A stretch of DNA of 64,000 nucleotides, from positions 77,757,488 to 77,821,487 of the forward strand of contig CM055095.1 in the NCBI GenBank assembly GCA_029204225.1, read 5' to 3'. The translations under genes were made by a program, and so were the position numbers. This document shows, piece after piece, positions 46,131 to 58,760 of the stretch (its first letter is position 1; every line of letters starts with the position of its first letter). Source of the stretch: Diphasiastrum complanatum. Taxonomy: Eukaryota > Streptophyta > Lycopodiopsida > Lycopodiales > Lycopodiaceae. The notes beneath the pieces are model-generated. The model had not been told where the DNA came from. It saw only the letters and a program-made list of their open reading frames with translations, and ran no database searches.

Positions 46131-46579
46131 CACGTGTTCTCTCGTCTATGATGGATTTGGCCAGTGGGTAACTGACCTGGCATCGAACTTTGGATAGACT
46201 TAAGAGTGTTTTGAAATTCTTTTGTGAGTTTCTCCATCTGTTGTTGGTGTTGCTGGTTAAGAAACTCCATCTGTGTCTTCCATAACTGTTCTCGTGTGTC
46301 ATCGTTTGGTCGAGCTTCTTGGACAGCACGATGTTCTCTCCGTTCACGTGGTTCATCCACATCCGAGCCCTCGTCTTCTTCCCGAATGACATCAGACATG
46401 GCTTGTTTCAATGATGTATATTCATCATTGGAACAAAGTTCACGTTGTATCCATCTTGGGAGTCCAATGAGGAACCAAATGATGAGCATGGACTCAGTAG
46501 GTTGCTCTTGTACCTGACTTTTTAATCGTTTAAATCGTTCAATGTAGTCACGTACTTTTTCGTCTTTTGTCATTTTGAT
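46131..46579 (-). pseudogene. Gypsy gag fragment (G1 family)
   Basis: Minus-strand capsid text MTKDEKVRDYIERFKRLKSQ through QQHQQQMEKLTKEFQNTLKS to HHRRENTW, very close to G1 gag (4785-5230) with roughly one residue in nine differing. It begins exactly at the (GA)n array and stops before the zinc motifs, so both ends are breakpoints. Confidence 0.85.
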
Positions 46580-47168
<589 letters not shown>

Positions 47169-48259
47169 GGGTCCTCGGCCCAAAGTAGTGATGGTCCCTC
47201 GGCACTTGCCTGCAATTGTGGTGGAGGACAGTTGTTGTCGGCCCGTTTATTGCTGGGACATCGATGCTTCAGGAAAAGCGTGGATAGATATTGCTTACGT
47301 AAAACCTGAGGCTTTATTGAATGATGGTGAGTAGCAAGAACTTAAACTTGCTAGATTTTCAATAATGATCATGTGGCCATTCCGAATAATCTCGTCCATC
47401 AATAAGTGGGTAGTTGACACCATCCAATAGAGGATCCCATGATTGGTTGTGAAGATATTGATCCTCATGGATTGCTGCCACTGGTCCCAATGTAATAGGC
47501 ACTCCTAATTGGTAATGTGGATAGGATGTGTGGGCTCGATGGCTTTGTCTATCAAGTTCTTCATGGTATGCTTGAATGTGAAGACTTTCTTCTACCGTCA
47601 ATATAAAAGATTAAAGACAGGGCTTTGATATTGGTTGAGCCAGTTCTTGCTGTCCATTAGGCCTTATGGAATTGAAATTTTCTGAATCTGGCCGTTTAAG
47701 CAATGTGACATCCGGATTTAGCTTTGAGGTGGTTTGTTGTTGAGTGGAACATTCGGACTTTGTTTGAATCTTGCTATTGGTTGGCATCAAATGTAAAGGG
47801 CAATCTCCAACCTTAGTATTTCCCTTCTCAAGGCACTGCTCTGTTGAAGGCTGCACGGATGTATCTTAGTGTTGACTCTGGGTCATTTTGCCCTCAAGAA
47901 GCACTGTTGACATTGGTTCCCTTTGTAATTCACCAACCAGAAGTTGTTGCAATGGTTGTTTTAGGAGGCTCGGTAAAATCCGCTGGAGTGCATCCATTGC
48001 CAATTTCTTGACCTCTTTCGCAATCCTTGGTTGGAGAAATTTTACCACTCTGTCTTCTGTAATGTTGGTGATTCACTTGTGGCCGTGTCAACATGCTTTG
48101 GGATTTTTGTCACATTCCTTTTGTTCTCATTTGATTCATAACTAGGTGGCACTAGAATTTTTTGTTTGTAGTGCAGGTTCTCAGTGGGTGGATTCCTATG
48201 GTCATATGGAGTTTGTCGATGCAAGCAGGAAGTAGTCATAGCTACTTTTCTTGGATCTC
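47169..48259 (-). other. G3 interior without recognised coding text
   Basis: Several short minus frames, Gln/Asn/Ser-rich, none with a retroelement domain I recognise. It lies between gag and the 3' LTR, the position where pol would be. Confidence 0.5.
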
Positions 48260-48812
48260 TTAGTGGACAATCCCGACACAAATGATTGATGTCGCATTGT
48301 GCACACCAAGGATAGAAGGATAAAGAGTCATTTTGGTGTGGGCATTCTGATCTGCGATGTTTACCTCCACATCCGAAACACCGTACCGTGTGTGCAAAAT
48401 CTCGTCACCTCTCAATTGATGCACGTACACAAGTATCAAGTGTCCTTTGATCCTTTCCACATAATATAGTGGTGAGCCAGTATGAACTTCCCCTGCATGG
48501 GATGGTATGCTCAATGATATAGCCAAAACTTCCACCACACCTTGCCCAATTAAGTCTGAATTTTCTGAGACAAAACCTCTTTGATTGGGGGAGCGATCTG
48601 CTTGCAAGATGGATGGCATAGATGACCTTTTTAACGTGTCCTCCTTGTCACTACCAACTTGTACATGATCGTCCGCACTGCTAGCACTTTGGCTAGCGTC
48701 GTCCTTGGCATCTCATTGATGATATGTCTGGTCATCCCTGATCATTTGAACATTTGTTATAGGCTGTGATGGTTTGTGCAAGTTATGTGCCTCCGCAATA
48801 GCTGCTACCTTA
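48260..48812 (-). pseudogene. G3 gag, zinc-motif part (left of C7)
   Basis: After C7 the minus frame continues FYKVAAIAEAHNL across the insertion point. Further on are two CCHC-like motifs, CFGCGGKHRRSEC and CAQCDINHLCRDC, near 48400-48265, arranged as in G1 and G2 gag. Stops interrupt it. Confidence 0.7.
48808..48812. repeat. C7 target-site duplication (left)
   Basis: CCTTA, identical to 54674-54678. Confidence 0.95.
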
Positions 48813-49465
48813 TGTGAAAAATTGTCAACTAGTAGTATTTTCCTAACTTGAGATTTTGTAGGCCTATGGCCAAATAAAAGTTAGAGATAGGTTCATACAT
48901 GTATGTAGAGGCCCAAAGTATGTGTACACTACTTTTGAGGTCACATTAATTAGAGGAGGTCGAGTGTGGAGCTCTTCTATTGGCTCATAATTTGGTGCAT
49001 TCCTATTTGACCAAATTTCTAGGTATATGGGTGAATCCTATTGGACCCCAATTTTAGCCTATCATAAGACAAGTGGCCAAGAGGCACTATGGCTGCTATA
49101 AATAGCCATCTCCACGAGTATGTACACATCTCATTTTCATTCTATTGAATGAATGTTATGCTCTTTGAAGGTCCATCTTCTTCTCTCTCACTTTTTTGTT
49201 CATATCTTGCATTCTAGCCACTAGAATTGTGATTTCTTTGTTGCTATGGCTTCACACGTGTGAAATGCAGGTTGTAGGCTCTGAAGTACGGACAGGGACA
49301 GCAAGTTTCTGTTTGTGGAAGCTTATGATCAGATTTTGATGTTTAGTTGATGTTTAGTATGCTTAACATCACAATTTCTATCATTTTTTCAATCTAGATG
49401 TGCATAACTTCCATGGCCAAGATCTTTATGAAACTTTAGCATCTTTTGGATCTGAGTTTTTCACA
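48813..49465 (+). repeat. C7 5' LTR (653 bp)
   Basis: TGTGAAAAAT...GTTTTTCACA. TATA box TATAAATAG at 49097-49105; CACACGTGTG at 49253-49262. Confidence 0.97.
49097..49105 (+). promoter_or_regulatory. C7 LTR TATA box
   Basis: TATAAATAG in the middle of the LTR, the expected U3/R position for starting the genomic transcript. The 3' LTR has the same box at 54305-54313. Confidence 0.7.
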
Positions 49466-49477
49466 TGGTATCAGAGC
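49466..49477 (+). other. C7 primer-binding site
   Basis: TGGTATCAGAGC abuts the LTR; complementary to the initiator tRNA-Met 3' end. Confidence 0.92.
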
Positions 49478-50074
49478 ATTAGGCGGCCAAATGTGCAGGT
49501 TTTGCCAGATTTAGAAGAGATTTGTGGGCGAGTTTGCTTTTGTAGCATTCCAATCAAGTTTCTAGCTAAAAATCTTGTTGATTTATGTGTAGAAATTGGA
49601 TCTTTGTGATCAAAACATCATTTGTATGCATTTCAATTGAAGTAGGGCGAATTCCCTCTGTACTTATCAGAATAAGGAGACAAAAATTGTTTTGGAAAGA
49701 GGGAGATGCAAGATCCAACAAGATCCTATTAGTTTTCCATTCTAGCATATAGTTTTTTGATTCAATTTCTTGCTTCTTCATGTCAAAAACTTCAAAATTG
49801 ATGTAACCCTCTGATTTTCAGTTTGCTGAATGATTCAAGAGTGTATTTCAATCTTAGGAGTGAGGGAAAAGCAAGTATATTGAGGTTTGGTCTTGGTTTG
49901 ATCAAGAAATCATAAAACTAGTGGCTAAAATTAAGGAAAAAGTGAGGAAAAGAGAGAAAAAGTAAGGTTTTAGGTTCCAAATCTTTGTGATTTCTTCTTG
50001 TGTTTCATTTGTTGATTCAAGAGAGTGCTTAGTGCATTGGAACAGGTCAAAGATCAGAGATCAATCATTGCAAC

Positions 50075-53000
50075 ATGGCTACAAATGGAGGCTACATGTT
50101 GGAAAGCAATGATAGGCTTACCTCCCTCAACTATTCTACTTGGAAAGTAAGGATGGAGTCTTTGCTTGAGATGAATGAGTTGATGGATATTGTTGTAGGT
50201 GTGGAGGAGAGACCTTTGGCACCTCAAGAACAATTGAGGTATGACAAGAGGGCAAAGAAAGCCCTTCACATGATCAAGATGAATGTGACAAATGAGCTTA
50301 TCAAAGAGGTTGGTAAGTGCACATCATCTAGTGAAGCTTGGGAAGCCTTGAAGAAGGTTTATGAATCCAAGTCTACTTCTAGAGTGTTGACTTTAAGAAG
50401 GCAAATCTTTTCTTGTATGCAAAAGAAGAGTGAGAATGGACATGCTTTTGTTTTGAGAGTTAAAGCATTGAATGATGAGTTAGCATGCATTAATGATGGC
50501 ATAAATAATGAGGAGCTTGTTCAAGTGATTCTCAATGGCTTGTTGGATGATCATGCTAATCTTGTTCAAAGTTATGCTATCCAAAAATGTTTACCAAGTG
50601 TTGGAGACTTGCAAGAGGTCTTGTTGGCTGAAGAATTCAGGTTGCAAGCAAGAGTGGGAGCATCTTCTACATCTCAAGGAGGAGAAGAGGAGGCAATGTT
50701 CTCTAAAGGCAAGTTCAAGGGCAAAGGTAAAAGCAATTGGTCTAAAGGGCAAGACCAAGGTGAGCACTCTACTTTTGGCAAAAAGAAGGATAGATCTAAG
50801 CTAAAATGTTTCTATTGTGGAGTCAAAGGGCATTTTGCTAGTGATTGTTTTAAGAAAAAGAGGGATCAAGGGGAAAAGCAAACCAATCTAACTATTGATG
50901 AGGGTGGGGATGAGCTTCTTTCAAATGATGCTTTTGTTATGTCATCTTGCTTGTTGGCTAATCATGGAGACATTGATCCTTGGTGGATTGATAGTGGAGC
51001 CACTTCTCATATGACATATCATAAAGAGTATTTTTCATCTTTAATGGCATTTGATGGTGATAGGAAGGTAATCTATACCGCAAATGATGGTGAGTGTGCA
51101 ATCAAGGGGATTGGCACAATTCCTATTTCACTTTCTACAAATAGGAATATAGAATTGAAAGATGTTTTGCTCATTCCATCCATTACCAAGAACTTACTTA
51201 GTGTAAGCCAAATGCTTGACAAAGGATTCAAAGTTGAGTTTGATGGTGATGCTTGCTTGATCAAAAAGGGGTGTAGTATCATTGCAAAAGGGAAAAGGCA
51301 AGGGAAATTGTTCAAGCTTGATGCATGTGTTGTTGCTAACCAAGTTGGATGCATGGCAAATGAACAAATGTCAATTCAAGAGGTATGGCATAAAAGGATG
51401 GGACATCTCAACTACAAGGCCTTGGAGGTAATAGCCAAAAAGGAGGTAGTAAGGGGACTTCCCAAGTCTCTTACTTGCTTGAATCATGTTTGTGAAGAAT
51501 GTGCTTTGTCTAAATCACATAGATTGCCATATACTAGATCTATATCTAGATCTAAGATGCCTTTTTCTCTCTTGCATTCGGATATTCATGGTGTTACTAC
51601 AATTAGCAATGGAGGTGCTAAGATGTATGTAACTTTCATTGATGATTTTAGTAGATTTTGTTGGGTTTATCTACTAAAGAGCAAGGATGAGGTGTTTGAT
51701 GTGTTTGTCAAGTTCAAAGTTGCTATTGAGACTCAATTTACAACCAAAATCAAATGCTTGAGGAGCGACAATGGTGGTGAATACATTTCTAACAAATTCA
51801 AAGCCTTTTGCGATGAGCATGGGATCAAGAGGGAGTACACATGTCCAAGAACACCACAACAAAATGGAGTGGCCGAGAGGAAGAATAGAACCTTGTGTGA
51901 GAGTGCAAAGGCAATGAGATTGAATGCTAATCTTCCTAAACCTTTTTGGAGTGATGCTTTGTTGTGTGCAAATTTCCTATGCAATAGATGGCCAAGTGTT
52001 GTATTGGAAGGAAAAACCCCTTTTGAAGCTTTGTTTGGTACGAAGCCTAATGTCAAGTTTCTAAGAACTTTTGGATGCATTTGCTACTTCAACATTACTC
52101 TTGATGATAGAACTAAGGAGGATCCATCTTCAAGAAAGGGCATTTTTGTTGGTTATAGTGAAGTAAGCAAAGCATATAGGATTTATGTTCCTTCAATCAA
52201 GAAAGTGTTCACAAGTAGGGATGTCATTTTTGATGAAAGTAACATTCCAAAAGTTGTTTCAAGTGATGATGGTGTTGTTGCAACTAATGTGCTTGATGAC
52301 AATGGAGTTGATGACACATTGGATGTGGATGTTGAAGAAGCCTCTTCAAGTCAAATTCCAAGGAGAACTCCAAGGCATAAAGTGAAACCCTCAAGGCTCA
52401 CTTATGATGGCAAAGGTAAGCAAGTGGTGGATGGATCCAACTATGCTTTCCTAACTTCTTTTGATGTACCTTCATGTGTAGATGAAGCAAGGCAAGAAGA
52501 GGAATGGATCCAAGCAATGGATCTTGAGTTTGAAGCACTTATGAAGAACAACACATGGAGATTGGTGGAGCTTCCAAAGGGCAAAAGTGCAATTGGATGC
52601 AAATGGATCTTCAAAGTAAAGACAAATCAAGATGGATCTATCAACAAGTTGAAGGCAAGGTTGGTGGCTAAAGGTTATGCTCAAGAGCATGGCATTGACT
52701 ATGAGGAAACCTTTGCACCCGTGGCAAAGATGGTGAGCATAAGAGTAATCATTTCCCTTGCAACTCTTTATGGATGGGATCTTTGGCAATTAGACATTTC
52801 TAATGCTTTCTTGAATGGTGATCTTGAAGAGGAAGTCTACATGGAGCAACCCGAGAGCTATGTTTCTCATAGCAAGCCTAATCATGTGTGTTTTCTACAA
52901 AAAAGTTTGTATGGTCTTAAGCAAGCACCAAGGAGTTGGTATGCTAGGCTTAACTCTTTTCTACTTTCTCAAAACTTCACTATGAGTGAGTATGATCATT

Positions 53001-54025
53001 CACTTTACTTTAGAATTAGTGCTAATGATGTTACAATCCTTCTAATTTATGTGGATGACATTATTTTAAGTGGAGGGAACAAGGAAGATATAGAAGATAT
53101 CAAGAAAGCACTAAAAAAGGAATTTGAAGTGCATGATCTTGGTCTTTTGAGCTATATCTTAGGAATAGAAGTAATTAGAACTTCTCAAATCACTTTTATT
53201 TCACAAGAGAAGTATGCTATTTCTATTCTCAATAGATTTCATATGGTAGATGCAAATCCTATTGATACACCTATGGAATCACATGTAAAGCTAACTATAA
53301 GAGGTAATGAAAGATCCTTCGAGGACATTACTCTCTATAGGAAGCTAATAGGTTCTCTTATATATCTAACCATCACAAGACCTGATTTATCTTATTGTGT
53401 TGGTAGATTAAGCCAATTCATGCAAGATCCTAGCATAGAACATTGGAAACTAGGAAAGAGGATCTTGAGATACATCTCGGGAACAAAAGATTTTGGCATT
53501 GTTTATAGAGGCTCATCACCTAACTTATTTGGTTTTTCAGATTCAGATTTTGCAGGAGACCTTATGGATAGAAAATCCATAAATGCACATGCTATTTTCA
53601 TAGGTGATGGAGCTATCTCATGGATGTCGAAGAAACAAGCAACTATATCACTTTCTTCTAGTGAGGCCGAGTACAAAGCTTTGACATCATGCACAAAGGA
53701 GATGGTGTGGATCAAGAGGATGATTATGGAGCTTCATTTGCTGGATTTTTCAGAGAGTCCAATCATCTTTTGTGACAACCTTTCAGCCCAAAGTCTAGCA
53801 AGCAATCCGGTTTTCCATGCAAGGAGCAAACATATCGAGGTGGCTTACCATTTTGTGAGAGAACAAGTGTTGGCAAAAGAGATCAAGCTTGAACATGTCC
53901 CATCAAAGGAATGTGTGGCTGATATCTTTACCAAAGCATTGGGAAAGGACTTATTTTTCAAGCATAGAACAAGTCTTGGTGTACTTTCTAAATCTATGCT
54001 AAAACTAGTTGAAGAGGGAGTGTGA
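50075..54025 (+). CDS. C7 copia gag-pol polyprotein, intact
   Basis: One frame of 1316 residues. Gag starts MATNGGYMLESNDRLTSLNY and has a capsid-like domain to ~200. A CCHC knuckle (CFYCGVKGHFASDC) begins at Cys245. Protease active site is D306-S307-G308 (WIDSGATSH), followed by pre-integrase WHKRMGHLNYKALE. The integrase triad is D503, D565 and E601 with exactly 35 residues between the last two (DD35E), and the C-terminal part has KGIFVGYSEVSKAY. RT has QLDISNAFLNGDLEEEVYME, YGLKQAPRSWY and catalytic Y992-VDD. RNase H has SSSEAEYKAL near 1192 and ends ADIFTKALGKD. The ATG lies ~600 bp after the primer-binding site. The polyprotein overlaps the first bases of the 3' LTR. No separate gag stop, so gag excess must come from another mechanism. 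Confidence 0.97.
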   Translation: MATNGGYMLESNDRLTSLNYSTWKVRMESLLEMNELMDIVVGVEERPLAPQEQLRYDKRAKKALHMIKMNVTNELIKEVGKCTSSSEAWEALKKVYESKSTSRVLTLRRQIFSCMQKKSENGHAFVLRVKALNDELACINDGINNEELVQVILNGLLDDHANLVQSYAIQKCLPSVGDLQEVLLAEEFRLQARVGASSTSQGGEEEAMFSKGKFKGKGKSNWSKGQDQGEHSTFGKKKDRSKLKCFYCGVKGHFASDCFKKKRDQGEKQTNLTIDEGGDELLSNDAFVMSSCLLANHGDIDPWWIDSGATSHMTYHKEYFSSLMAFDGDRKVIYTANDGECAIKGIGTIPISLSTNRNIELKDVLLIPSITKNLLSVSQMLDKGFKVEFDGDACLIKKGCSIIAKGKRQGKLFKLDACVVANQVGCMANEQMSIQEVWHKRMGHLNYKALEVIAKKEVVRGLPKSLTCLNHVCEECALSKSHRLPYTRSISRSKMPFSLLHSDIHGVTTISNGGAKMYVTFIDDFSRFCWVYLLKSKDEVFDVFVKFKVAIETQFTTKIKCLRSDNGGEYISNKFKAFCDEHGIKREYTCPRTPQQNGVAERKNRTLCESAKAMRLNANLPKPFWSDALLCANFLCNRWPSVVLEGKTPFEALFGTKPNVKFLRTFGCICYFNITLDDRTKEDPSSRKGIFVGYSEVSKAYRIYVPSIKKVFTSRDVIFDESNIPKVVSSDDGVVATNVLDDNGVDDTLDVDVEEASSSQIPRRTPRHKVKPSRLTYDGKGKQVVDGSNYAFLTSFDVPSCVDEARQEEEWIQAMDLEFEALMKNNTWRLVELPKGKSAIGCKWIFKVKTNQDGSINKLKARLVAKGYAQEHGIDYEETFAPVAKMVSIRVIISLATLYGWDLWQLDISNAFLNGDLEEEVYMEQPESYVSHSKPNHVCFLQKSLYGLKQAPRSWYARLNSFLLSQNFTMSEYDHSLYFRISANDVTILLIYVDDIILSGGNKEDIEDIKKALKKEFEVHDLGLLSYILGIEVIRTSQITFISQEKYAISILNRFHMVDANPIDTPMESHVKLTIRGNERSFEDITLYRKLIGSLIYLTITRPDLSYCVGRLSQFMQDPSIEHWKLGKRILRYISGTKDFGIVYRGSSPNLFGFSDSDFAGDLMDRKSINAHAIFIGDGAISWMSKKQATISLSSSEAEYKALTSCTKEMVWIKRMIMELHLLDFSESPIIFCDNLSAQSLASNPVFHARSKHIEVAYHFVREQVLAKEIKLEHVPSKECVADIFTKALGKDLFFKHRTSLGVLSKSMLKLVEEGV
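54011..54020 (+). other. C7 polypurine tract
   Basis: GAAGAGGGAG immediately before the 3' LTR; plus-strand priming site. The same tract is found in C1. Confidence 0.9.
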
Positions 54026-54673
54026 AAAATTGTCAACTAGTAGTATTTTCCTAACTTGAGATTTTGTAGGCCTATGGCCAAATAAAAGTTAGAGATAGGT
54101 TCATACATGTATGTAGAGGCCCAAAGTATGTGTACACTACTTTTGAGGTCACATTAATTAGAGGAGGTCGAGTGTGGAGCTCTTCTATTGGCTCATAATT
54201 TGGTGCATTCCTATTTGACCAAATTTCTAGGTATATGGGTGAATCCTATTGGACCCCAATTTTAGCCTATCATAAGACAAGTGGCCAAGAGGCACTATGG
54301 CTGCTATAAATAGCCATCTCCACGAGTATGTACACATCTCATTTTCATTCTATTGAATGAATGTTATGCTCTTTGAAGGTCCATCTTCTTCTCTCTCACT
54401 TTTTTGTTCATATCTTGCATTCTAGCCACTAGAATTGTGATTTCTTTGTTGCTATGGCTTCACACGTGTGAAATGCAGGTTGTAGGCTCTGAAGTACGGA
54501 CAGGGACAGCAAGTTTCTGTTTGTGGAAGCTTATGATCAGATTTTGATGTTTAGTTGATGTTTAGTATGCTTAACATCACAATTTCTATCATTTTTTCAA
54601 TCTAGATGTGCATAACTTCCATGGCCAAGATCTTTATGAAACTTTAGCATCTTTTGGATCTGAGTTTTTCACA
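54021..54673 (+). repeat. C7 3' LTR (653 bp)
   Basis: No difference from the 5' LTR seen on direct reading. Followed by CCTTA. Confidence 0.97.
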
Positions 54674-54678
54674 CCTTA
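54674..54678. repeat. C7 target-site duplication (right)
   Basis: CCTTA, identical to the left copy. Confidence 0.95.
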
Positions 54679-54900
54679 TAGAATTCTGTTGGATTGGCAT
54701 AGGATGTAAAAGGTTGCATACCAGCTTTGATCTTGTGAGGTAATAAAATGCCATTTGGTAGTGTTTAGGAAGATCGAAATTCCAATTTTCCACCATCTTG
54801 GCAAATCTTGCAATGTATCCCCTTATAGTTTCTCCGGGAAACATCGAGATCTGGGCAAGTTGTTCTTCAATATTTCCATGGCTATTGTGCAAGATGAATG
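54679..54900 (-). pseudogene. G3 gag, capsid part (right of C7)
   Basis: Minus text NSHGNIEEQLAQISMFPGET, then IRGYIARFAKMVENWN and KHYQMAFYYLTR, a retrotransposon-gag-like helix pair. The N-terminal half of the capsid is absent; upstream sequence to the primer-binding site (54901-55541) shows no gag. Confidence 0.65.
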
Positions 54901-55541
54901 TGATATTGAATTGGGTGGGTGATGTACTAGAGAGAGAGTTGATTAGAGAGAAATGGGAGAGACAATGGAAGCGTAATGGAAATGAAATAGTAAGGAATAA
55001 AAAGTATTAGAATTTGAGGATGGGTTGATATGAATGAGATGAAAGATAAATGGAGTGGAGAAAGTTTCAACAAATCTTCATATAGAACATTCACGGATTG
55101 GACAAGGGATAGATTTGCAAGGAATTTCAAAGATATCTTGTCGGCGAAAGTTTTTACGGTCTTTTTTTTTTTAAAGGAATAGAACTGTCAAAGTCGTGGG
55201 AGGAGGCTATCTGAAAGATAGAGTCGCTCATCAGCGAGGCTTAGGTTCTTTTCCAATTTTTAGTTTTTTTTTAAGGGAATAGAACCGTCGCAGTCACCAC
55301 GTTGAGGTTCTTTTCCAATTTTTAGTTTTTTTTTTTTAATATTTAGTTTTTGGACAAGCAAATAGAAATCACAAATAAAACAACAAAATCTCGAAAAAAT
55401 GGCAAATCTAACACTAAACCATACTAATCTAATTCTAACAACTTAAAAACTTGATTTTTTTTGGTGAAAAAGAGAGAGAAAAGAAGAGTGAAGAGAGGAA
55501 AGAGAAGAAAAGACGGCTATGCGACGAGACGAGTGTGTGAC
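54901..55541 (-). other. G3 leader
   Basis: AT-rich, with T runs near 55160-55340 and two copies of (A/G)GAATAGAAC(C/T)GTC...TTCTTTTCCAATTTTTAG. No coding text. Confidence 0.5.
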
Positions 55542-55561
55542 GCTCCCCGACAACGGTGCCA
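55542..55561 (-). other. G3 primer-binding site (tRNA-Asp type)
   Basis: The minus strand reads TGGCACCGTTGTCGGGGAGC, complementary to the tRNA-Asp 3' end with a couple of differences, one base from the LTR. Confidence 0.8.
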
Positions 55562-55562
55562 T

Positions 55563-56388
<826 letters not shown>

Positions 56389-56439
56389 CTTTGCCAATAG
56401 TTGTCCCTAATGATATCAGAAGGATACCAAGAATAGTAG

Positions 56440-57025
56440 GTTCCCTACCTCAATTCCATGGAAACGCTGATGAAGATGCCCGAAGCACATCAAAGAATTC
56501 AACACATTAGTAGCCGTTACTATAATCACAAATCCTCCGCATAGAATGTTATTGTTCTCCACAACTCTGATAGGAGAAGCCAAAAGATGGTACTATACTT
56601 TGCCCATAAATCAGATCAATACACCGGATGAGCTATACCAGGTGTTTTTAGAGGAATTTAGACCCACATATGATGTTAATAAGTTGATGTTTACTTTGAC
56701 AACAATACAACAAGAGCCGAATGAAACCATATGCTTATATGTTAGAAGATTGAAAGAATTGGCTTGCCAGTTACGATACCACCCGAATTACAAGCATATA
56801 TCCAACTAGTGGTATGCCAATCTGGAGTGTCACCTTTTGAGAAAACAATATCTAGAGCACTGATTGTTGAAGATGCTAATTGTGCTACACTCGAATGCCA
56901 AAACATTAGCCGAATAGTGAGAACAATTGATCTAGATGGTAATTGGCCTATGCCTAGAAGTGGACTACCAAATATGATGGGGTTGCAACATATGTCCCAA
57001 CCATCAGAGTTGAGACCACACTAGT
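56440..57025 (+). pseudogene. G4: gypsy gag fragment
   Basis: Plus strand: FSTTLIGEAKRWYYTLP, LYQVFLEEFRPTYDVNKLMF and ICLYVRRLKELACQLRY, the retrotransposon gag capsid pattern. It continues in another frame with PPELQAYIQLVVC to LRPH. It differs in sequence from the G1-G3 gags. No pol follows. Confidence 0.75.
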
Positions 57026-57545
57026 CATCTGAAAGAGATAGTGTGATACCAACTTATCACACACAAAACCAAGTGATAGAGAGATATAGCATCCGTTTTA
57101 GTACACAAGAGAAACCACACCATAGGGTACAATGATACTAGTAGGTCCACAAGCTACCACTATGCTTAACTATGATTGGACCACATTTTGTCACCTCCTG
57201 ATCCTATTGGATCATTGATCTATGCACCTCTTAATTCTATTGGACTATATTCAAGCACACCTCAATTTCCTATTGGACCTCACAAGGTTCCACCTCTATA
57301 TCCTATTGGACCTCTTGGAATTCATCAAACAAAAACTTTACACTTGTCTACACTCTAATTAGCAAGTGTTTAGCCTCTTACTCTATTTTGGCTCAATAGT
57401 GGCATTACAAGTGGAAATGCATAATTTGCCATCTATGCCAAATTTATTCCTATCAACACCCTACACCTAGATGCTTGATGTAAAAAACATAAGACCCCTA
57501 TATCTAACATAGATAATCTTTTTCAATTCTTCACACAACATCGAT
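57026..57545. other. Unassigned stretch with TCCTATTGGA repeats
   Basis: Four imperfect copies of TCCTATTGGA within 57200-57315 give a Pro/Ile/Gly-repeat frame (PIGP...PIGPL). May be the degraded end of G4 gag. Otherwise nothing seen. Confidence 0.4.
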
Positions 57546-58157
57546 TACATTGTGAATTTCAGTCCAGTAGTCAAGCATTCTTCTATTTGTATTTTGCTAT
57601 CATTTGCCGCTACAGCAGATTTGGAAATACATCAAATGGATGTAAAGACATCATATCTCAATGGAGTCATCGAAGAAGACATTTACATGGTGCAACCCGA
57701 AGGTTATATTATCGAGGGTAAACACAATCATGTGTGTAAACTCCATAAGGCACTTTATGGCTTGAAGCAATCTGCTCGAGCATGGTTTCAAAGGATCAAT
57801 ACTTTCCTTATTGATCACAACTATACACCTAGCTCTTCAAATTCAAATGTTTACTTCAAAGCAGTGCAACAGTCTTTTATCATTATCACTTTGTACATAG
57901 ATGATACTTTGCTTTTCAACAACAATACCGATTTGATAAAAGAAGCCAAGATAATGCTATCTTCCAAATTCGACATGACCGACCTGGGAGAAGCTCATTT
58001 CTGCCTTGGTATACAGATCCATAGAGACAAAAAACATAAGCTGGTCTACATTACACAACAGAGATACATCTACAACATTTTAGTCAGACATAATCTAATG
58101 AATTGCAAGATAGCTCTCTCACCAATGGAACTAGGACTCAAATTGTCAAAGAACTAG
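57546..58157 (+). pseudogene. C8 reverse transcriptase (partial)
   Basis: SPVVKHSSICILLSFAA, HQMDVKTSYLNGVIEEDIYM, YGLKQSARAWF, catalytic TLYIDDTLL, DMTDLGEAHFCLGIQI and QQRYIYNILVRH. It starts inside RT and ends LSKN with a stop. The RNase H half follows 1.3 kb later beyond inverted copia sequence. Confidence 0.85.
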
Positions 58158-58216
58158 TGTCTCCAAAAATTTCATGAGAAGCAGCAGATGCATGAGTATC
58201 CTTTTTACAATCTTCC

Positions 58217-58760
58217 TTAACAATGGTCCAATTTTCTGGAACAGTTGCAAGCAAGGCTAACTGAGTGCCTCTTGGATAGACATCGGTTCCTGAACAAGAT
58301 AAACTGTAGACTCGTCGATATATTGCTTAAGTGGTCTGCTAGTTCTTGAAGATCTTCTGGGTAATACAAGAAATTGATTATTTCCATCATACTGTAGTTG
58401 TTGATCTGTAACATCATTATCTTCTGATTCATCGTTGATTTGTTGTTCGTCAAGAGTAGAGGAGCTTGGACCTTCAATAGAAATAGTCGACTGAGAAACT
58501 AGAAAGTTCAAGGCGTCAAGAGAATCTGATAGGTTGGCTACATGGGAACTGCCCTTTCCTTTGAGGTCTTGAAACTGATCTTCGATGAAGATGACATCCC
58601 GGCTAGTGAATATCTTCGACTCGATGGGATCGAACAACTTGTAGGCTTGATCCAAAGTAGTATAGCTGATGAAAACACATTTGATACTCTAGAAGTTGAG
58701 ATTTTTTCTGAGATCACGAGGAATCTGCGCAAAAGTAGTACATCCAAAAACTCGTAAGTT
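58217..58760 (-). pseudogene. Inverted copia integrase C-terminal fragment within C8
   Basis: Minus strand: AYKLFDPIESKIFTSRDVIF, an acidic Ser-rich linker, then PRRSSRTSRPLKQYIDES and EPMSIQEALS, the segment between integrase and RT. It lies head to head with the plus-strand RT fragment. Confidence 0.8.

Larger units (their letters stand above)
48813..54673 (+). mobile_element. C7: intact, very young Ty1/copia element
   Basis: 5861-bp element with two 653-bp LTRs that read identically by eye, a 5-bp target duplication CCTTA, primer-binding site, polypurine tract and one uninterrupted gag-pol frame. Everything needed for autonomous transposition appears present. Inserted in the minus-strand gag of G3. 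Confidence 0.97.
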
